From positions 289,222 through 353,221 of the forward strand of contig NZ_JASKLS010000006.1 of the NCBI RefSeq assembly GCF_030124375.1: a stretch of DNA of 64,000 nucleotides, read 5' to 3'. Of the stretch, positions 26,555 through 36,468 are shown one piece after another. The notes below the pieces were generated by a model. It had not been told where the DNA came from. It did no database searches and worked only from the letters and a program-made list of their open reading frames with translations. The stretch's first letter is position 1. The number at the start of each line of letters is the position of its first letter. The translations under genes were made by a program, and so were the position numbers. The stretch comes from Sinorhizobium sp. 6-70 (GTDB taxonomy: Bacteria; Pseudomonadota; Alphaproteobacteria; Rhizobiales; Rhizobiaceae).

Positions 26555-27712
26555 ATGACCGAGCTGTCTCAATTGAGGCAGGGCGCTTTTGCGCCCGCCA
26601 ACACCGCGGACATGGCCGAAGCAATGATCAAGGGAACGGGCCTGAGGATCGACATCGATCGCCGGCGCGGCCGCGGCGCTGGCCTCAACATGACGGGCCG
26701 CTTCGAACCGCAAACGCGCGAGGTCTTCGACGACGGTTGGGAGAGCATCGAGGATCTGCCGCCGTTCAAAACGGAGGTCCAGGTCGAGAAGCCTCGGGCG
26801 GTCATCACGCGCAACGAGTCCCCGGACATCGGTTTCGACCGCTCGATCAATCCTTACCGCGGCTGCGAACACGGCTGCATCTATTGTTTTGCGCGGCCGA
26901 CCCATTCGTACATGGGCCTTTCGGCAGGCCTTGATTTCGAATCCAAACTTTTCGCCAAGCCGGACGCTCCGCGTTTGCTGGAGCGCGAATTGGCAAGGCC
27001 CGACTACAAGGTTCGCCCAATTGCGATCGGCACCAATACCGACCCTTATCAGCCGATCGAGAAGGAATGGCGGATCATGCGCCAAATTCTCGAAGTGTTG
27101 AAGGCGGCAAACCACCCGGTGATGATCGTCACCAAATCGGCAATGGTGACACGCGACATCGATCTGCTTGCCCCGATGGCGGAAATGGGTCTCGCGCGGG
27201 TCGGCATTTCGGTAACCACGCTCGATCGAAAACTGGCGCGCACGATGGAGCCGCGGGCCTCGACGCCGACAAAGCGGCTTGAGGCGATCCGCGCCATCTC
27301 GGATGCGGGTATTCCCACCGGTGTTCTTGTTTCACCGATCATTCCGGCGCTGAACGACCATGAGATCGAACGCGTGCTTGATTCGGCGAAGACGGCGGGC
27401 GCGTCGGAAGCGAGCTACGTGCTGTTGCGGCTGCCGCTCGAAGTGAGCCCGCTCTTTCGCGACTGGCTGCTGCGCAATTATCCGGACCGTTACCGCCACG
27501 TCATGTCGCTGATCCGCTCCATGCGGGGCGGCAAGGACTATGACACCGAGTTCGGCAAGCGCATGAAAGGGGCCGGTCCGTATGCCTGGCAAATCGGCCG
27601 GCGCTTCGAACTCGCTGCCAAACGCCTGGGCCTCAACCTGACGCGCCGGCAATTGCGGAATGATGTCTTCGTGCCGCCACTCGGAATGGGAGTCCAACTG
27701 TCGCTGCTTTAG
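26555..27712 (+). CDS. PA0069-family radical SAM protein (spore-photolyase-like)
   Basis: A 385-residue cytosolic protein. Its radical SAM cluster motif is CEHGCIYC (about residues 107-114; CX3CX2C) within NPYRGCEHGCIYCFARPTH. The TIM-barrel core follows (IAIGTNTDPYQPIEKEW, VMIVTKSAMVTRDIDLL, VGISVTTLD). This is the family related to spore photoproduct lyase (SplB/PA0069/Rv2578c), whose substrate outside spore formers is not established. A LexA-type box lies 66 bp upstream, suggesting induction by DNA damage. GAGGAG 8-13 bases before ATG 26555 supports the start. Confidence 0.88.
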   Translation: MTELSQLRQGAFAPANTADMAEAMIKGTGLRIDIDRRRGRGAGLNMTGRFEPQTREVFDDGWESIEDLPPFKTEVQVEKPRAVITRNESPDIGFDRSINPYRGCEHGCIYCFARPTHSYMGLSAGLDFESKLFAKPDAPRLLERELARPDYKVRPIAIGTNTDPYQPIEKEWRIMRQILEVLKAANHPVMIVTKSAMVTRDIDLLAPMAEMGLARVGISVTTLDRKLARTMEPRASTPTKRLEAIRAISDAGIPTGVLVSPIIPALNDHEIERVLDSAKTAGASEASYVLLRLPLEVSPLFRDWLLRNYPDRYRHVMSLIRSMRGGKDYDTEFGKRMKGAGPYAWQIGRRFELAAKRLGLNLTRRQLRNDVFVPPLGMGVQLSLL

Positions 27713-27910
27713 GTCGGCGAACACCTGAGACTTCCCGCCAATGCAAGCCGATCTCCTCCCCGACAGGAGTTCGATAGCATCGTTCGTGCAAAATTTCGGT
27801 TCCGGCGCCCTCCCCTGCCTTGTGATGGCGCTGGCTTTCCTCCCGGTCACCGCCGCACTCGTACCGGGAGGGCTTGAAGGGAATCGGGCGAATATGCGAG
27901 GGTCCCCCGC

Positions 27911-28561
27911 ATGTCACGTCGCAAGTCGCCCGATTCCCCACTGTTTCCCATCGAGCTGCCAGTCCCCGATTTCAGCTTCGAGCTTGCTGCCCGGCGAGAC
28001 GGCTTTTGGCCTGTCGCCGGTGCGGACGAGGCGGGGCGCGGCCCTTTGGCCGGTCCCGTCGTTGCTGCCGCGGTCATCCTCGATCCGGACGCCATTCCGA
28101 ACGGTCTCAACGACAGCAAGCTCCTGAGCCCGGAGCAGCGCGAAGCACTGTTTGAGCAAATTCTTGCGACGGCGACGGTGTCGATCGCCTCGTCTTCGGC
28201 GACACGTATCGACACGACCGACATCCTCAAGGCAAGCCTCGACGCTATGCGACGGGCCGTCGATGGTCTTTCCACGACCGCGCGTTTTGTGCTCGTCGAT
28301 GGCCGTGATGTTCCGCCGGGCATCTCCTGTCACGCCAAAGCGATCATCAAGGGCGATTCCCGATCGATGTCGATCGCCGCCGCATCGATCGTCGCCAAGG
28401 TGACCCGCGATCGCATGATGGCCCGCGCCGACGCCACGTTCCCGGCCTACGGCTTCGCCGTTCACGCCGGCTATGCCACCGTAAAGCATCGAAACGCGAT
28501 CGACAGCCACGGCCCGTGCTCGCTGCATCGAATGAGCTTCCGCCCCTTTCGCCAGGTCTGA
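27911..28561 (+). CDS. rnhB: Ribonuclease HII
   Basis: A 216-residue endonuclease that removes ribonucleotides from RNA/DNA hybrids. The acidic catalytic residues are in [14 protein letters not shown] (Asp-Glu), [10 protein letters not shown] (Asp) and the C-terminal [10 protein letters not shown] region; [21 protein letters not shown] is the family signature. GAGGG precedes ATG 27911. The 198-bp gap from the radical SAM gene shows no other gene. It converges with the ATP synthase operon. Confidence 0.95.
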   Translation: MSRRKSPDSPLFPIELPVPDFSFELAARRDGFWPVAGADEAGRGPLAGPVVAAAVILDPDAIPNGLNDSKLLSPEQREALFEQILATATVSIASSSATRIDTTDILKASLDAMRRAVDGLSTTARFVLVDGRDVPPGISCHAKAIIKGDSRSMSIAAASIVAKVTRDRMMARADATFPAYGFAVHAGYATVKHRNAIDSHGPCSLHRMSFRPFRQV

Positions 28562-28640
28562 TGCTCCGTATTCCGCCTGAGACCGGCAGGCGCGCTGCCC
28601 GGTGGTGGCGCGTGTGTGAGACCTGATACGCGCCCGCTAT

Positions 28641-28726
28641 TGCATGTTCCTTAAAATCGTATTCGATTTAAGGACAAGAACATGCCGTGATTCAAAGTGC
28701 GTCTGAAAAGACGCACGGCGCTGTAG
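28641..28726 (+). repeat. RIME1 repeat, shortened right palindrome
   Basis: CCTTAAAATCGTATTCGATTTAAGG, ATGCCGTGATTCAAAGTG, then GCGTCTGAAAAGACGC and CGGCGCTGTAG. The CTACAGCG left arm of palindrome 2 is missing. The 349-bp gap 28562-28910 otherwise holds only the ATP operon terminator. Confidence 0.82.
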
Positions 28727-28855
28727 AGCATTTGCAGTCAGGTGGAATCACCTCACGTCGCACAAACGCGGCAAAGACAAGGAGATAGAGCGGTAGTGCG
28801 AACGCATGTGAGCGCATCCCCCCTCTATCTCACGCGGAATACCGGTACAACCAAC

Positions 28856-28882
28856 AAAAAAAGCCCCGCCGAGGCGGGGCTT
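28856..28882 (-). terminator. Terminator of the F0 ATP synthase operon
   Basis: On the minus strand AAGCCCCGCC and GGCGGGGCTT form a 10-bp stem with a 2-base loop followed by TTTTTT. It lies 29 bp after the atpF stop. Confidence 0.93.
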
Positions 28883-28910
28883 CCTTCGGATTTCAGGGAC
28901 CGTCGTCGTC

Positions 28911-29399
28911 TCAGTTGAGCCGAGACTTGACCTCGCCGAGCGCCTTCTTGAACAGCGTATCCTGCGCACCGGCATCGGTCTTGGCCGACAAGACCTTTTC
29001 CGCCGCGCTGATCGCCAGATCGACGGCTGCCGAGCGGACCGCGTTGATCGCGTCGCTTTCAGCCTGCTTGATCTTCTGTTCGGAAAGTGCCGTGCGGCGC
29101 GCGACATATTCCTCGGTCTTCTGCTTGGCTTCCGCCGTGAGCATTTCCGCTTCTCGCTGGGCTGCGGCAACGATGCTGGCGGCCTCGGCTTCGGCGTCCT
29201 TGCGCTTGCGCTGATATTCGGCGACCAGGCTCTGGGCCTCTTCGCGGAGGCGCTTGGCCTCTGCCAGTTCGTTGCCGATCTTGTCGGCGCGCGCGTCGAG
29301 CGCCTTGGCGATCATGCCCGGAACCTTGAGATAGGCAATGAGGGCAAGGAAGAGGATCAGGCCGATAAGGGCATAGAAAGTCGCATCAAGAGCCATCAT
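28911..29399 (-). CDS. atpF: F0F1 ATP synthase subunit b
   Basis: A 162-residue stator subunit: one N-terminal membrane helix (ATFYALIGLILFLALIAYL) and a long charged coiled coil (residues about 40-120) ending in a short cap, MKSRLN-like C terminus (EVKSRLN). It peripherally links F0 to F1. Two successive ATG codons (29399, 29396) follow GGAG; either could be used. It is the last gene of the F0 operon, 10 bp after the b' gene. Confidence 0.96.
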   Translation of the reverse strand: MMALDATFYALIGLILFLALIAYLKVPGMIAKALDARADKIGNELAEAKRLREEAQSLVAEYQRKRKDAEAEAASIVAAAQREAEMLTAEAKQKTEEYVARRTALSEQKIKQAESDAINAVRSAAVDLAISAAEKVLSAKTDAGAQDTLFKKALGEVKSRLN

Positions 29400-29409
29400 T
29401 CATTGCTCC

Positions 29410-30021
29410 TCAGTTGCCTGCCGATGCCTTGACGGCGGCAGCGATCTCGGCCTTGGTGACGGTTCCGCCAATCAGCTGCTTGACGACGGCGGTTGCCGTT
29501 TCCTCGGCGATAGCGCCGACATCGGCGAGCGCCTTGGACTTGATATCGGCAATGCGCGTCTCAGCGGCGGCGATCTTCTTCGCAAGATCGCCCTCGACCG
29601 CGGTCCGGTCGGCCGTTGCCTTCGCCTTGGCAGCTTCGCGCGCGGTGTCGGCGATCGAATGCCCCTTGGCCCTGGCGCTTGCAAGTTCCTGCTCGTAGGA
29701 CGCGATGGCAGCGTCAGCTTCGCCCTTGAGGCGCGACGCTTCATCCAGATCCTGAGCGATCCGGTCGTGGCGGGTTTCGAGAATGCCGCCAATGCGCGGA
29801 ATGATGACCTTCGACATCAGCAGATAGAAGAGGCCGAACGTGATCGCGAGCCAGAGCACTTGCGATGCGAAATGGCTCGAATCGAAAGGCGGGAACACGC
29901 CCGTGCCGTGTTCGCCTTCGGGGGCCACACCCGTTTCGGTGTGCACCTCGCCGGCCGCAGCGGGATCGTGTGCTTCGCCTTCAGGGGTGGTTGACTGGGC
30001 ATAAGCCGCGGTCACAAACAT
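29410..30021 (-). CDS. F0F1 ATP synthase subunit b' (second b-type subunit)
   Basis: A 203-residue b' subunit. An N-terminal Pro/Glu-rich leader (about 1-50) precedes the membrane helix ([19 protein letters not shown], about 55-73) and a long coiled coil with Ala/Lys/Glu heptads. Alphaproteobacteria and cyanobacteria pair b with b' in a heterodimeric stator. GGAGGTGAGC directly before ATG 30021 fixes the start; the ORF's longer form lacks it. Confidence 0.93.
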   Translation of the reverse strand: MFVTAAYAQSTTPEGEAHDPAAAGEVHTETGVAPEGEHGTGVFPPFDSSHFASQVLWLAITFGLFYLLMSKVIIPRIGGILETRHDRIAQDLDEASRLKGEADAAIASYEQELASARAKGHSIADTAREAAKAKATADRTAVEGDLAKKIAAAETRIADIKSKALADVGAIAEETATAVVKQLIGGTVTKAEIAAAVKASAGN

Positions 30022-30098
30022 GCTCACCTCCAGGTGCACTCAAGAATATGCGCGACCGCGGCCCCTGAGCGAGGCCGCGGCCAAAACTTCGGTCCGTA

Positions 30099-30326
30099 TT
30101 AGACGGCGAAGAGGAGGAGCAGGGCTACGAGCAGCGAGAAGATGCCCAGAGCTTCCGTAACGGCGAAGCCGAATACGAGGCGGCCGAACTGGCCGTCAGC
30201 AGCCGACGGGTTGCGCAGCGCGCCGGACAGGTAGCTGCCGAAGATGTTGCCGAGGCCGAGAGCCGTGCCGGCCATACCAAGGCATGCAAGACCTGCACCG
30301 ATGAACTTTGCTGCTTCCGCTTCCAT
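30099..30326 (-). CDS. atpE: F0F1 ATP synthase subunit c
   Basis: A 75-residue hairpin of two membrane helices forming the c ring. The loop is ALRNPSA, and the ion-binding carboxylate is Glu58 in [10 protein letters not shown]. Ala/Gly-rich helix 1 ([17 protein letters not shown]) allows close packing. No sodium-binding signature is seen, so proton coupling is expected. AGGAGTTCAATC precedes the ATG. Confidence 0.97.
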   Translation of the reverse strand: MEAEAAKFIGAGLACLGMAGTALGLGNIFGSYLSGALRNPSAADGQFGRLVFGFAVTEALGIFSLLVALLLLFAV

Positions 30327-30410
30327 GATTGAACTCCTTCGAAATGGTGTTGCGGCTAGGATTTGTGCCTCCGCCGGAGGACCCGGGCGGAAGCCAGCGA
30401 CTGTTATTCC

Positions 30411-31163
30411 TTAGTGGCTTCCCGGGTGGACGGCGTCGTTGAGGTACATGCAGGTCAGCACCGCAAAGACATAGGCCTGGAGGAAGGCGACCAAGAATTC
30501 AAGACCGGTGAGAGCGACGGTCATGAGGAGCGGCAGGACCGCGCCGCCGATGCCGAGCGCGCCAAACGCGCTGAGCGAGGCGACGAAGCCTGCGAAGACC
30601 TTCAGCGTGATATGGCCGGCCAGCATGTTGGCGAAGAGACGGACCGAGAGGCTGATCGGACGGGAAAGGAACGAGATGACTTCGATCGCCACCACAAGCG
30701 GCAGAAGGGCACCCGGCACCCCATGCGGCACGAAAAGCTTAAGGAAGCTCAGACCGTGCTTGTAGAAGCCATAGAGAATGACCGTGCCGATCACGAACAC
30801 GGCGAGCGCGAACGTAACGATGATCTGGCTGGTGACCGTGAAGAAATACGGGAACATGCCGAGCAGGTTCGCCGTCAGGATGAACATGAACAGCGAGAAC
30901 ACCATCGGGAAGAATTTCATCCCGTGACTGCCGGCGCCCTCGCGCAGCATCGAGGCGATGAATTCGTAGGACATTTCCGAAACCGACTGCATGCGTGTCG
31001 GGATCAGGCCACGCTCCGAGGTCGTCAGATAGAGAAAGCCGGCAGCTGCACCGACGGTCGCGACCATGAACAGCGACGCATTGGTGAAGGAAAAGTCAAT
31101 TCCGCCAATTTCGATCGGGACAATCTTGTTGACCAGGAACTGGTGGGTCGGATCGTTTGACAC
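30411..31163 (-). CDS. atpB: F0F1 ATP synthase subunit a
   Basis: A 250-residue polytopic subunit forming the proton half-channels. The essential Arg is in [15 protein letters not shown], and the downstream [21 protein letters not shown] segment is the usual last helices. The start codon is GTG (plus-strand CAC at 31161-31163), encoding [14 protein letters not shown]. It follows atpI by 60 bp in one operon. Confidence 0.96.
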   Translation of the reverse strand: MSNDPTHQFLVNKIVPIEIGGIDFSFTNASLFMVATVGAAAGFLYLTTSERGLIPTRMQSVSEMSYEFIASMLREGAGSHGMKFFPMVFSLFMFILTANLLGMFPYFFTVTSQIIVTFALAVFVIGTVILYGFYKHGLSFLKLFVPHGVPGALLPLVVAIEVISFLSRPISLSVRLFANMLAGHITLKVFAGFVASLSAFGALGIGGAVLPLLMTVALTGLEFLVAFLQAYVFAVLTCMYLNDAVHPGSH

Positions 31164-31223
31164 CGCGCTTCTCTTTCATTTTGCCCGCCCGCAAGCGGAA
31201 ACCGTGTTCTTTCGGGCGGCGCC

Positions 31224-31583
31224 TCAGGCGCCATCCCCGTCCTTCTTGTCATTTCCAGGGCTGCGTCGTCCCTGATCCGGCGTCGCCACCAGCCCGGCCG
31301 ACCGCAGCACATTCAAGACGCCGGCACAGAAGCCCAGCAGGAGCAAGACGATCATGCCCCACGGCCCTGTACCCGCAAAATGGTCCAAAAGATAGCCCAG
31401 AAACGCCCCGACAACGATCCCGGCGATGAACTCGCTCGAGAGCTTCATCGCCGCCGCGTAACCTTGCCGGCTTTCCGCAGCGCGCGTCTCGACGTCGTCC
31501 GACTTGTCCGTCCGCTTGGACGCGATGTCGTCGCCAAGGCGCTTCAGCCGCGCTTCCAGACTTTCTTCCGGCTTCTCCGTCAC
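31224..31583 (-). CDS. atpI: ATP synthase protein I (AtpI)
   Basis: A 119-residue small membrane protein. An N-terminal charged part (about 1-40) precedes two hydrophobic segments (SSEFIAGIVVGAFLGYLLDH; MIVLLLLGFCAGVLNVLRSAG) with a short loop, as in AtpI/Gct2 proteins that help assemble the c ring or handle Mg2+. It begins the F0 operon. AAAGGGGAG precedes the ATG, and a near-consensus promoter is about 100 bp upstream. Confidence 0.9.
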   Translation of the reverse strand: MTEKPEESLEARLKRLGDDIASKRTDKSDDVETRAAESRQGYAAAMKLSSEFIAGIVVGAFLGYLLDHFAGTGPWGMIVLLLLGFCAGVLNVLRSAGLVATPDQGRRSPGNDKKDGDGA

Positions 31584-31684
31584 ATGGCTCCCCTTTGCAG
31601 CCCCACGCGGTCTTAAACGCGATCTCGGTCATACAAACGGCCGGTGTTCAAGCCACGCTTCGGCCCCATTTGAAGTCGCGCGCA

Positions 31685-31713
31685 ACATAGTTTTAGGCAC
31701 CCGCATAGTCAAG
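31685..31713 (-). promoter_or_regulatory. Promoter of the atpI-B-E-F'-F operon
   Basis: On the minus strand CTTGAC (31708-31713) and CTATGT (31685-31690) are separated by exactly 17 bases, an almost perfect match to the rhizobial housekeeping pattern. The start of atpI is about 100 bp downstream. Nothing else is seen in the gap 31584-31875. Confidence 0.65.
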
Positions 31714-31875
31714 GCATGGGAGCGCCTTGTGCGTGGACAATATTTCTTCGTTATTTCAGATACTTAGCCATAAATTTGGCAAGCTGCGGCAAAGCGGCAA
31801 CGGGAATCGGCGGCGACCGCACGGTCCTAGCTCGCCCTTCGGCGTCTAGTCACCCGGCGGAATCGAGGCTGTCGA

Positions 31876-33057
31876 TCAGCTCCAGCCGCCGCCGTAAGTG
31901 CGATAGAAGACGTGCAGCCCGATCTTGCCGACCCGCTTCATGGTTTTCGCCCAGGCAGGCTTCACATAGGTCGCGTGATAGTGCGTGGCCGACCCCACCT
32001 CCGGCAACCAGATCTTGCCGGCGGTGACGGCCATCGCGACTTCCTTGGCGGTCTTCCAGTGGGAGCGCGAATAAATGAGGTCACGGATCATGTCGCAGGC
32101 GAACGAGAACTGGCAGCGGTTGCGCCAGGCCTTGTTCTGGTAAACGACGCCGCAAATTGTCTTCGGGTAGGTCGGGTTGCGCACGCGATTGAGAATGACC
32201 TGAGCGACCGCGGCCTGACCCTTGACGGACTCGCTGCGGGCCTCGAAGTAGATCCCCTCGGCGAGGCAGGTCTGCTCTTCCTTGCTGAAGACAGTGGCGG
32301 GCAAGGCGGTTGCCGCCCAGGCATGGTCGTCGGGCGCGATTTCCGGAATGAAACGGCCCGCGTTCTTGTCTTCCCTGAGGATCGAATCGAAAGGCGACTC
32401 ACGCGCATAGTCCGGCTCGGGCCGGACATAGGCGGTTGCGAGAATATCGGCCTTTTCGTTGGTAATCAGCTTGGCGAGCATCGGCGAAACGCCGGGCTCC
32501 GCCTTTGGCGGCTTCTTTCGGTAGAATGCCGTGGCGATCTCGATCTCCTTGCCCATGATGCGCGGTTTCGCGAAAACCATCTTCTCGGCCCCGTCGAAGC
32601 CCGGTTCCATCAGCGAGCTCGTCCGCTGGAGAATCGAACCGGCGGTAAAGTCCTTCGGCGGCATCACCGGGGTAACGGCAATGATCCGACCCTTCTTGAG
32701 CTTGCGGGTCACGCGGTCTTCGTCGGGCGTCTCGCCCTCGTGTTTGGTTTCCGCGGTCAGCGCCACATGGCTACCGTCGGGCATGGTGACGCCTGCACCG
32801 CCGTCCAGGGCACCGGTGGTGACCGGATCGGCGAACACCATCTCGACCTCATGCAGCGAACCGGCAGGCGACTGCGTGAGATACATCCGCCAGCGCTCGC
32901 CACCGCGGTTGATGCCCGACAGGAAGGTCGCCAGGTCGGAATAGGCGACCGCTGAAGGGAAGCTCAGGAAAATGGCAATGCCGATCAATGCGGGCGCAGC
33001 CCAGGCCGGCAAAGACATACGAGACTTGCAACGCGACTTCTGGCTCTTACGCACCAA
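31876..33057 (-). CDS. SleB-type cell wall hydrolase
   Basis: A 393-residue exported protein. An N-terminal membrane segment (PALIGIAIFLSFPSAVAYSDL, about 22-42) precedes a long unassigned region, and the C-terminal ~120 residues form a Hydrolase_2/SleB domain: QTCLAEGIYFEARSESVKGQAAVAQVILNRV, with Glu in EGIYFEAR, then CQFSFACD and ATHYHATYVKPAWA. The family cleaves peptidoglycan (lytic amidase/transglycosylase-like, proven in Bacillus). It sits alone on the minus strand, upstream of the kup terminator. Role in rhizobia unproven. Confidence 0.85.
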   Translation of the reverse strand: MVRKSQKSRCKSRMSLPAWAAPALIGIAIFLSFPSAVAYSDLATFLSGINRGGERWRMYLTQSPAGSLHEVEMVFADPVTTGALDGGAGVTMPDGSHVALTAETKHEGETPDEDRVTRKLKKGRIIAVTPVMPPKDFTAGSILQRTSSLMEPGFDGAEKMVFAKPRIMGKEIEIATAFYRKKPPKAEPGVSPMLAKLITNEKADILATAYVRPEPDYARESPFDSILREDKNAGRFIPEIAPDDHAWAATALPATVFSKEEQTCLAEGIYFEARSESVKGQAAVAQVILNRVRNPTYPKTICGVVYQNKAWRNRCQFSFACDMIRDLIYSRSHWKTAKEVAMAVTAGKIWLPEVGSATHYHATYVKPAWAKTMKRVGKIGLHVFYRTYGGGWS

Positions 33058-33199
33058 CCGGCTCCACGCGACACTTACTCGGGCACGCGTTCTCGCAAGC
33101 CGGCGAAGGGCCAGCTCCAGGATTCCGTGCAGGAGGCTAAGATTTGGAAGCGGTCGGACAGCGCACCGGAACCGCTTCGTTCGAGCCTAGAAAATGAAG

Positions 33200-33226
33200 C
33201 ATTAACCTTGATGTTTGGTTAATGCG
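33200..33226 (-). terminator. Possible kup terminator
   Basis: GCATTAACC and GGTTAATGC form a 9-bp stem with a 9-base loop. On the minus strand it is followed by TTCATTTT, only partly T-rich. It lies 44 bp beyond the kup stop codon. It could also be an operator for the wall hydrolase gene. Confidence 0.4.
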
Positions 33227-33269
33227 GCTGTGATGTTTCAGTCGGAGGAAGGTGCTGTTCTCAGGGCGC

Positions 33270-35171
33270 TCAGATGATCACGTGAGAGCCGAGTTCGACC
33301 ACGCGGTTGGTCGGCAGACGGAAATAGTCCGACGGGTCGATCGCCGCACTGGCGAGCGCAATGAACAGACGGTCCTGCCAGTGCGGCATACCGGACTGCG
33401 CGTCGGGCACAAGCTTGCGGCGACCGAGATAGAAGGACGTCGACATGATGTCGAATTTCAGCCCCGACTTGCGGAAGAGACCGAGCGCCTGGGAGACGTT
33501 CTGGGTCTCCATGAAGCCGAACTTCATCTCGAGCAGGGTGAAGCGTTCGGACAGAGGCCTCACACTGACGCGTTCCTCCTTGGGCACTTTCGGTGTGTTG
33601 GCCGTGCGGATCGTCAGGATGAAGTTCTGCATGTGCAGCACGTGATTGTGCTTGATGTTGTGAAGCAGCGCCGCCGGCGTCGACTCCGGGTCGCTCGTCA
33701 AGAAGATCGCCGTGCCGGGCACGGCCACCGGCGCATGCTCGCTCTTGCGTTCGATCGACTTGATGAAGCTCGACAGCGGAATGTCGATATGCCGCGTCTT
33801 GGCATGTAGCAGTTCCGTGCCTCGCTTCCAGGTCCACATGACTATGATGAAGGTCGCTGCGATCAATATCGGCACGTAGCCGCCATCATGGATTTTCAGC
33901 ATGTTGGCGCCGAGGAAGAAGAACTCCAGCATGAAAAGCGGAAACAGCGCGCCGGCTGCCCACCAGGCCGACCAGTTCCAGCGGGCGCGCAGGAACTCGA
34001 AGGAAAGGATCGTCGTCACGACCATGGCACCGGTGACGGAGATACCATAGGCGGTCGCCAGGGCCTCGGAGGAGCCGAACATGAAGACCAGAGCCATGAC
34101 GCCGAACATCAGCAGCGTGTTTACGTTCGGCAGATAGATCTGGCCGGTGTGGGTTTCGGACGTATGGAAGATCGCCATGCGCGGAAGGAAGCCGAGATGG
34201 ATTGCCTGACGCGTCAGGGAGAAAGCACCGGTGATCACGGCCTGGCTGGCGATGATCGTCGCTGCCGTCGCCAGGATGACGGCGGGAAGCAGCGCCCATT
34301 TCGGAAACATCAGGAAGAACGGATCGGACATCGCCTCCGGGTTCTTGAGCACGAACGCACCCTGACCGAGATAATTCAGCGTGAGTGCCGGGAACACGAC
34401 AGTGAACCATGCCCATTGGATTGGCCGGCGACCGAAATGGCCGAGGTCGGCATAGAGCGCCTCCGCCCCGGTCACGGTCAGAAAGACCGCGCCGAGCACG
34501 ATCATGCCGACAAAGCCCTCGTTCAGCATGAACGTGGCGGCATAAAGCGGATTGAACGCAGCGAAGATCGACATGTCGTCGGCGATGTGCATCAGACCGA
34601 CCGCGCCCATCACCAGAAACCAGACGACGGTGATCGGCCCGAAGAAATTGGAAACCGCGGCGGTCCCTTTCGACTGAACCGCGAACAGCAGCAGCATGAT
34701 GACCACGGCGATCGGAACGACATAGTCCGTAAGCGCAGGTGTCACCAGCTTCAGCCCCTCGACGGCCGAGAGCACCGACAGCGCCGGTGTGATCATCGCA
34801 TCACCGATGAAAAGGGCCGCTCCGGCGATCCCCATGAAGAAAAGGATCGCGGCGTGTCCATTGGCGGTCTTCATCAAAAGAGCAAGCAGGGAGAGCGTGC
34901 CGCCCTCCCCCTGGTTATCGGCCCGCAACAGGAAGAGCACGTACTTGATCGTGACGATGATCGTCAGCGTCCAGATCATCAGCGAGATCAACCCGATGAT
35001 CTCAACGTCCGTGACGCCGTCGTGCGAAACGGGCCGCAGCGCCTCGCGGAATGCGTAGAGAGGGCTGGTGCCGATATCGCCATAGACGACGCCGATCGAT
35101 CCAAGCCCGAGGACGAGCAGGCGGCGCACATTCTCGGACCCGTGTACGGCAGGGGCAGACGATTGAGACAT
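33270..35171 (-). CDS. kup: Kup-type potassium uptake permease
   Basis: A 633-residue transporter with about 12 membrane helices and a hydrophilic C terminus. The family start [22 protein letters not shown] is complete, and [16 protein letters not shown] is also typical. It brings in K+ with H+ at low external K+. ATG 35171 is used ([11 protein letters not shown]); the ORF's extra 30 residues overlap corA. It lies 17 bp downstream of the CorA gene on the same strand, so the two cation transporters are probably one transcript. Confidence 0.95.
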   Translation of the reverse strand: MSQSSAPAVHGSENVRRLLVLGLGSIGVVYGDIGTSPLYAFREALRPVSHDGVTDVEIIGLISLMIWTLTIIVTIKYVLFLLRADNQGEGGTLSLLALLMKTANGHAAILFFMGIAGAALFIGDAMITPALSVLSAVEGLKLVTPALTDYVVPIAVVIMLLLFAVQSKGTAAVSNFFGPITVVWFLVMGAVGLMHIADDMSIFAAFNPLYAATFMLNEGFVGMIVLGAVFLTVTGAEALYADLGHFGRRPIQWAWFTVVFPALTLNYLGQGAFVLKNPEAMSDPFFLMFPKWALLPAVILATAATIIASQAVITGAFSLTRQAIHLGFLPRMAIFHTSETHTGQIYLPNVNTLLMFGVMALVFMFGSSEALATAYGISVTGAMVVTTILSFEFLRARWNWSAWWAAGALFPLFMLEFFFLGANMLKIHDGGYVPILIAATFIIVMWTWKRGTELLHAKTRHIDIPLSSFIKSIERKSEHAPVAVPGTAIFLTSDPESTPAALLHNIKHNHVLHMQNFILTIRTANTPKVPKEERVSVRPLSERFTLLEMKFGFMETQNVSQALGLFRKSGLKFDIMSTSFYLGRRKLVPDAQSGMPHWQDRLFIALASAAIDPSDYFRLPTNRVVELGSHVII

Positions 35172-35188
35172 ACGTGTCCAACAGGCTC

Positions 35189-36166
35189 TTAAAGCCAGCC
35201 TTTCCAACGGAAAAAGAAGAAGGGTATCACGGCCGAAATCACCATCGCCGCTAGCGCCCACGGATAGCCTAGCTGCCAGTCAAGCTCCGGCATCACGCGG
35301 AAATTCATTCCATAAATGGAAGCCACGAGGGTGGGCGGCAAGAGGACAACCGAGGCGATCGAGAAGATCTTGATGATCGCATTCTGCTCGACATTGATAA
35401 GACCAAGCGAGGCGTCCAGCAGAAACGTGATGTTTCCCGAAATAAACGCCGCGTGCTCGGAGAGCGATTGTATGTCCCGAGATATCGAGCGGCAGATTTC
35501 GCGGCTGTCCTTGTCTTCCTGCACGACGGGTACAGTGTAGACGAAGGTCAGGAGCCTTGAAAGCGAGGCGAGGCTGTCACGCGTTTTTGCAACGAGCCTA
35601 TGGTGACCCGCGACATCGCGTAGCCGTGCCTCGAGCAAATGCGGTGGCCGGCGTTTGGCTGCCGCCTTGTCACCGAAAACCTCGATCGACAGGTCGTCTA
35701 ATTTGTCCACGGCCTGTTCCAGGATTTCCGCGGTCCGGTCGGCAATCGTCTCGAGCAGCCGGGTGAGCAGCACGGCGCCGTTGCGGCAGCCGCCGGGAAT
35801 CCGATGCATGCCGGCTTTGAACAAGCCGAACGCCCTGGGCTCCGCGTAACGGATCGTCACCAGCCGGCCGCCCGAAAGAATGAAGCCGACATCGGTCAGG
35901 CCGGGAATTTCCGTGTCGCTGCGATAGACCAGCGACGCCGTCATGAACACCGTGTCGTTCTCGGTATAGAGGCGGCTTGACGGCTCGATATCCTTCAAGT
36001 CGTCCCGCGTCGGGATGGAGATCCCCAGCAACTCCTCCATCATCAGATCTTCGGCCTTGCTCGGCTCGACAAGATCGATCCAGACGATATCGGGCCGCAG
36101 TGACGCCGGCGGCTCTGCCGCTGACAAGGCAACGGCGTCACCGTTCTTACAGTATCCCGTGATCAT
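35189..36166 (-). CDS. CorA-family magnesium transporter
   Basis: A 325-residue protein with a cytosolic N-terminal domain and two C-terminal membrane helices. The GMN selectivity motif is in [13 protein letters not shown], followed by the [18 protein letters not shown] helix. CorA proteins carry Mg2+ (some Co2+/Ni2+). ATG 36166 ([10 protein letters not shown]) is preferred; AAGGGC precedes it. The gene starts an operon with kup. Confidence 0.93.
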   Translation of the reverse strand: MITGYCKNGDAVALSAAEPPASLRPDIVWIDLVEPSKAEDLMMEELLGISIPTRDDLKDIEPSSRLYTENDTVFMTASLVYRSDTEIPGLTDVGFILSGGRLVTIRYAEPRAFGLFKAGMHRIPGGCRNGAVLLTRLLETIADRTAEILEQAVDKLDDLSIEVFGDKAAAKRRPPHLLEARLRDVAGHHRLVAKTRDSLASLSRLLTFVYTVPVVQEDKDSREICRSISRDIQSLSEHAAFISGNITFLLDASLGLINVEQNAIIKIFSIASVVLLPPTLVASIYGMNFRVMPELDWQLGYPWALAAMVISAVIPFFFFRWKGWL

Positions 36167-36468
36167 GCCGCTGCCCTTTTCATGCGGCCGACAAAAGCAA
36201 ACCACGAGGCTCTGAAGCGATCATTCGCCACACGATTTCCATAATGCAGATTCATCAGATGAAGCGTCCGCCCTGCACGACAAATCCTCAATCGTTTGTC
36301 GCGGGAGCCCATAGTCTCCGGCGAGAGGCGCTGAGCCGATCACCCTGCACAGGGGCGGCAAGGCATATGGCGCAACACGCACGCAAAATCAATGCTCCTT
36401 TGCGCATGCCTGTCCCAGCAGGATTTCATTTCGGGGCAAACTAGCCTGCTCGGACGAGCGACGCAAAT
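36167..36468. other. 302-bp gene-free stretch
   Basis: Lies between the corA start and the mrp stop, both on the minus strand, so it must contain the corA-kup promoter. I found no convincing promoter, repeat or hairpin, and the short frames across it have no ribosome binding sites. Confidence 0.5.

Noticed and set aside
33888..35192. 434-codon plus-strand frame opposite kup
   Set aside because: Antisense shadow rich in Arg, His and Gln.
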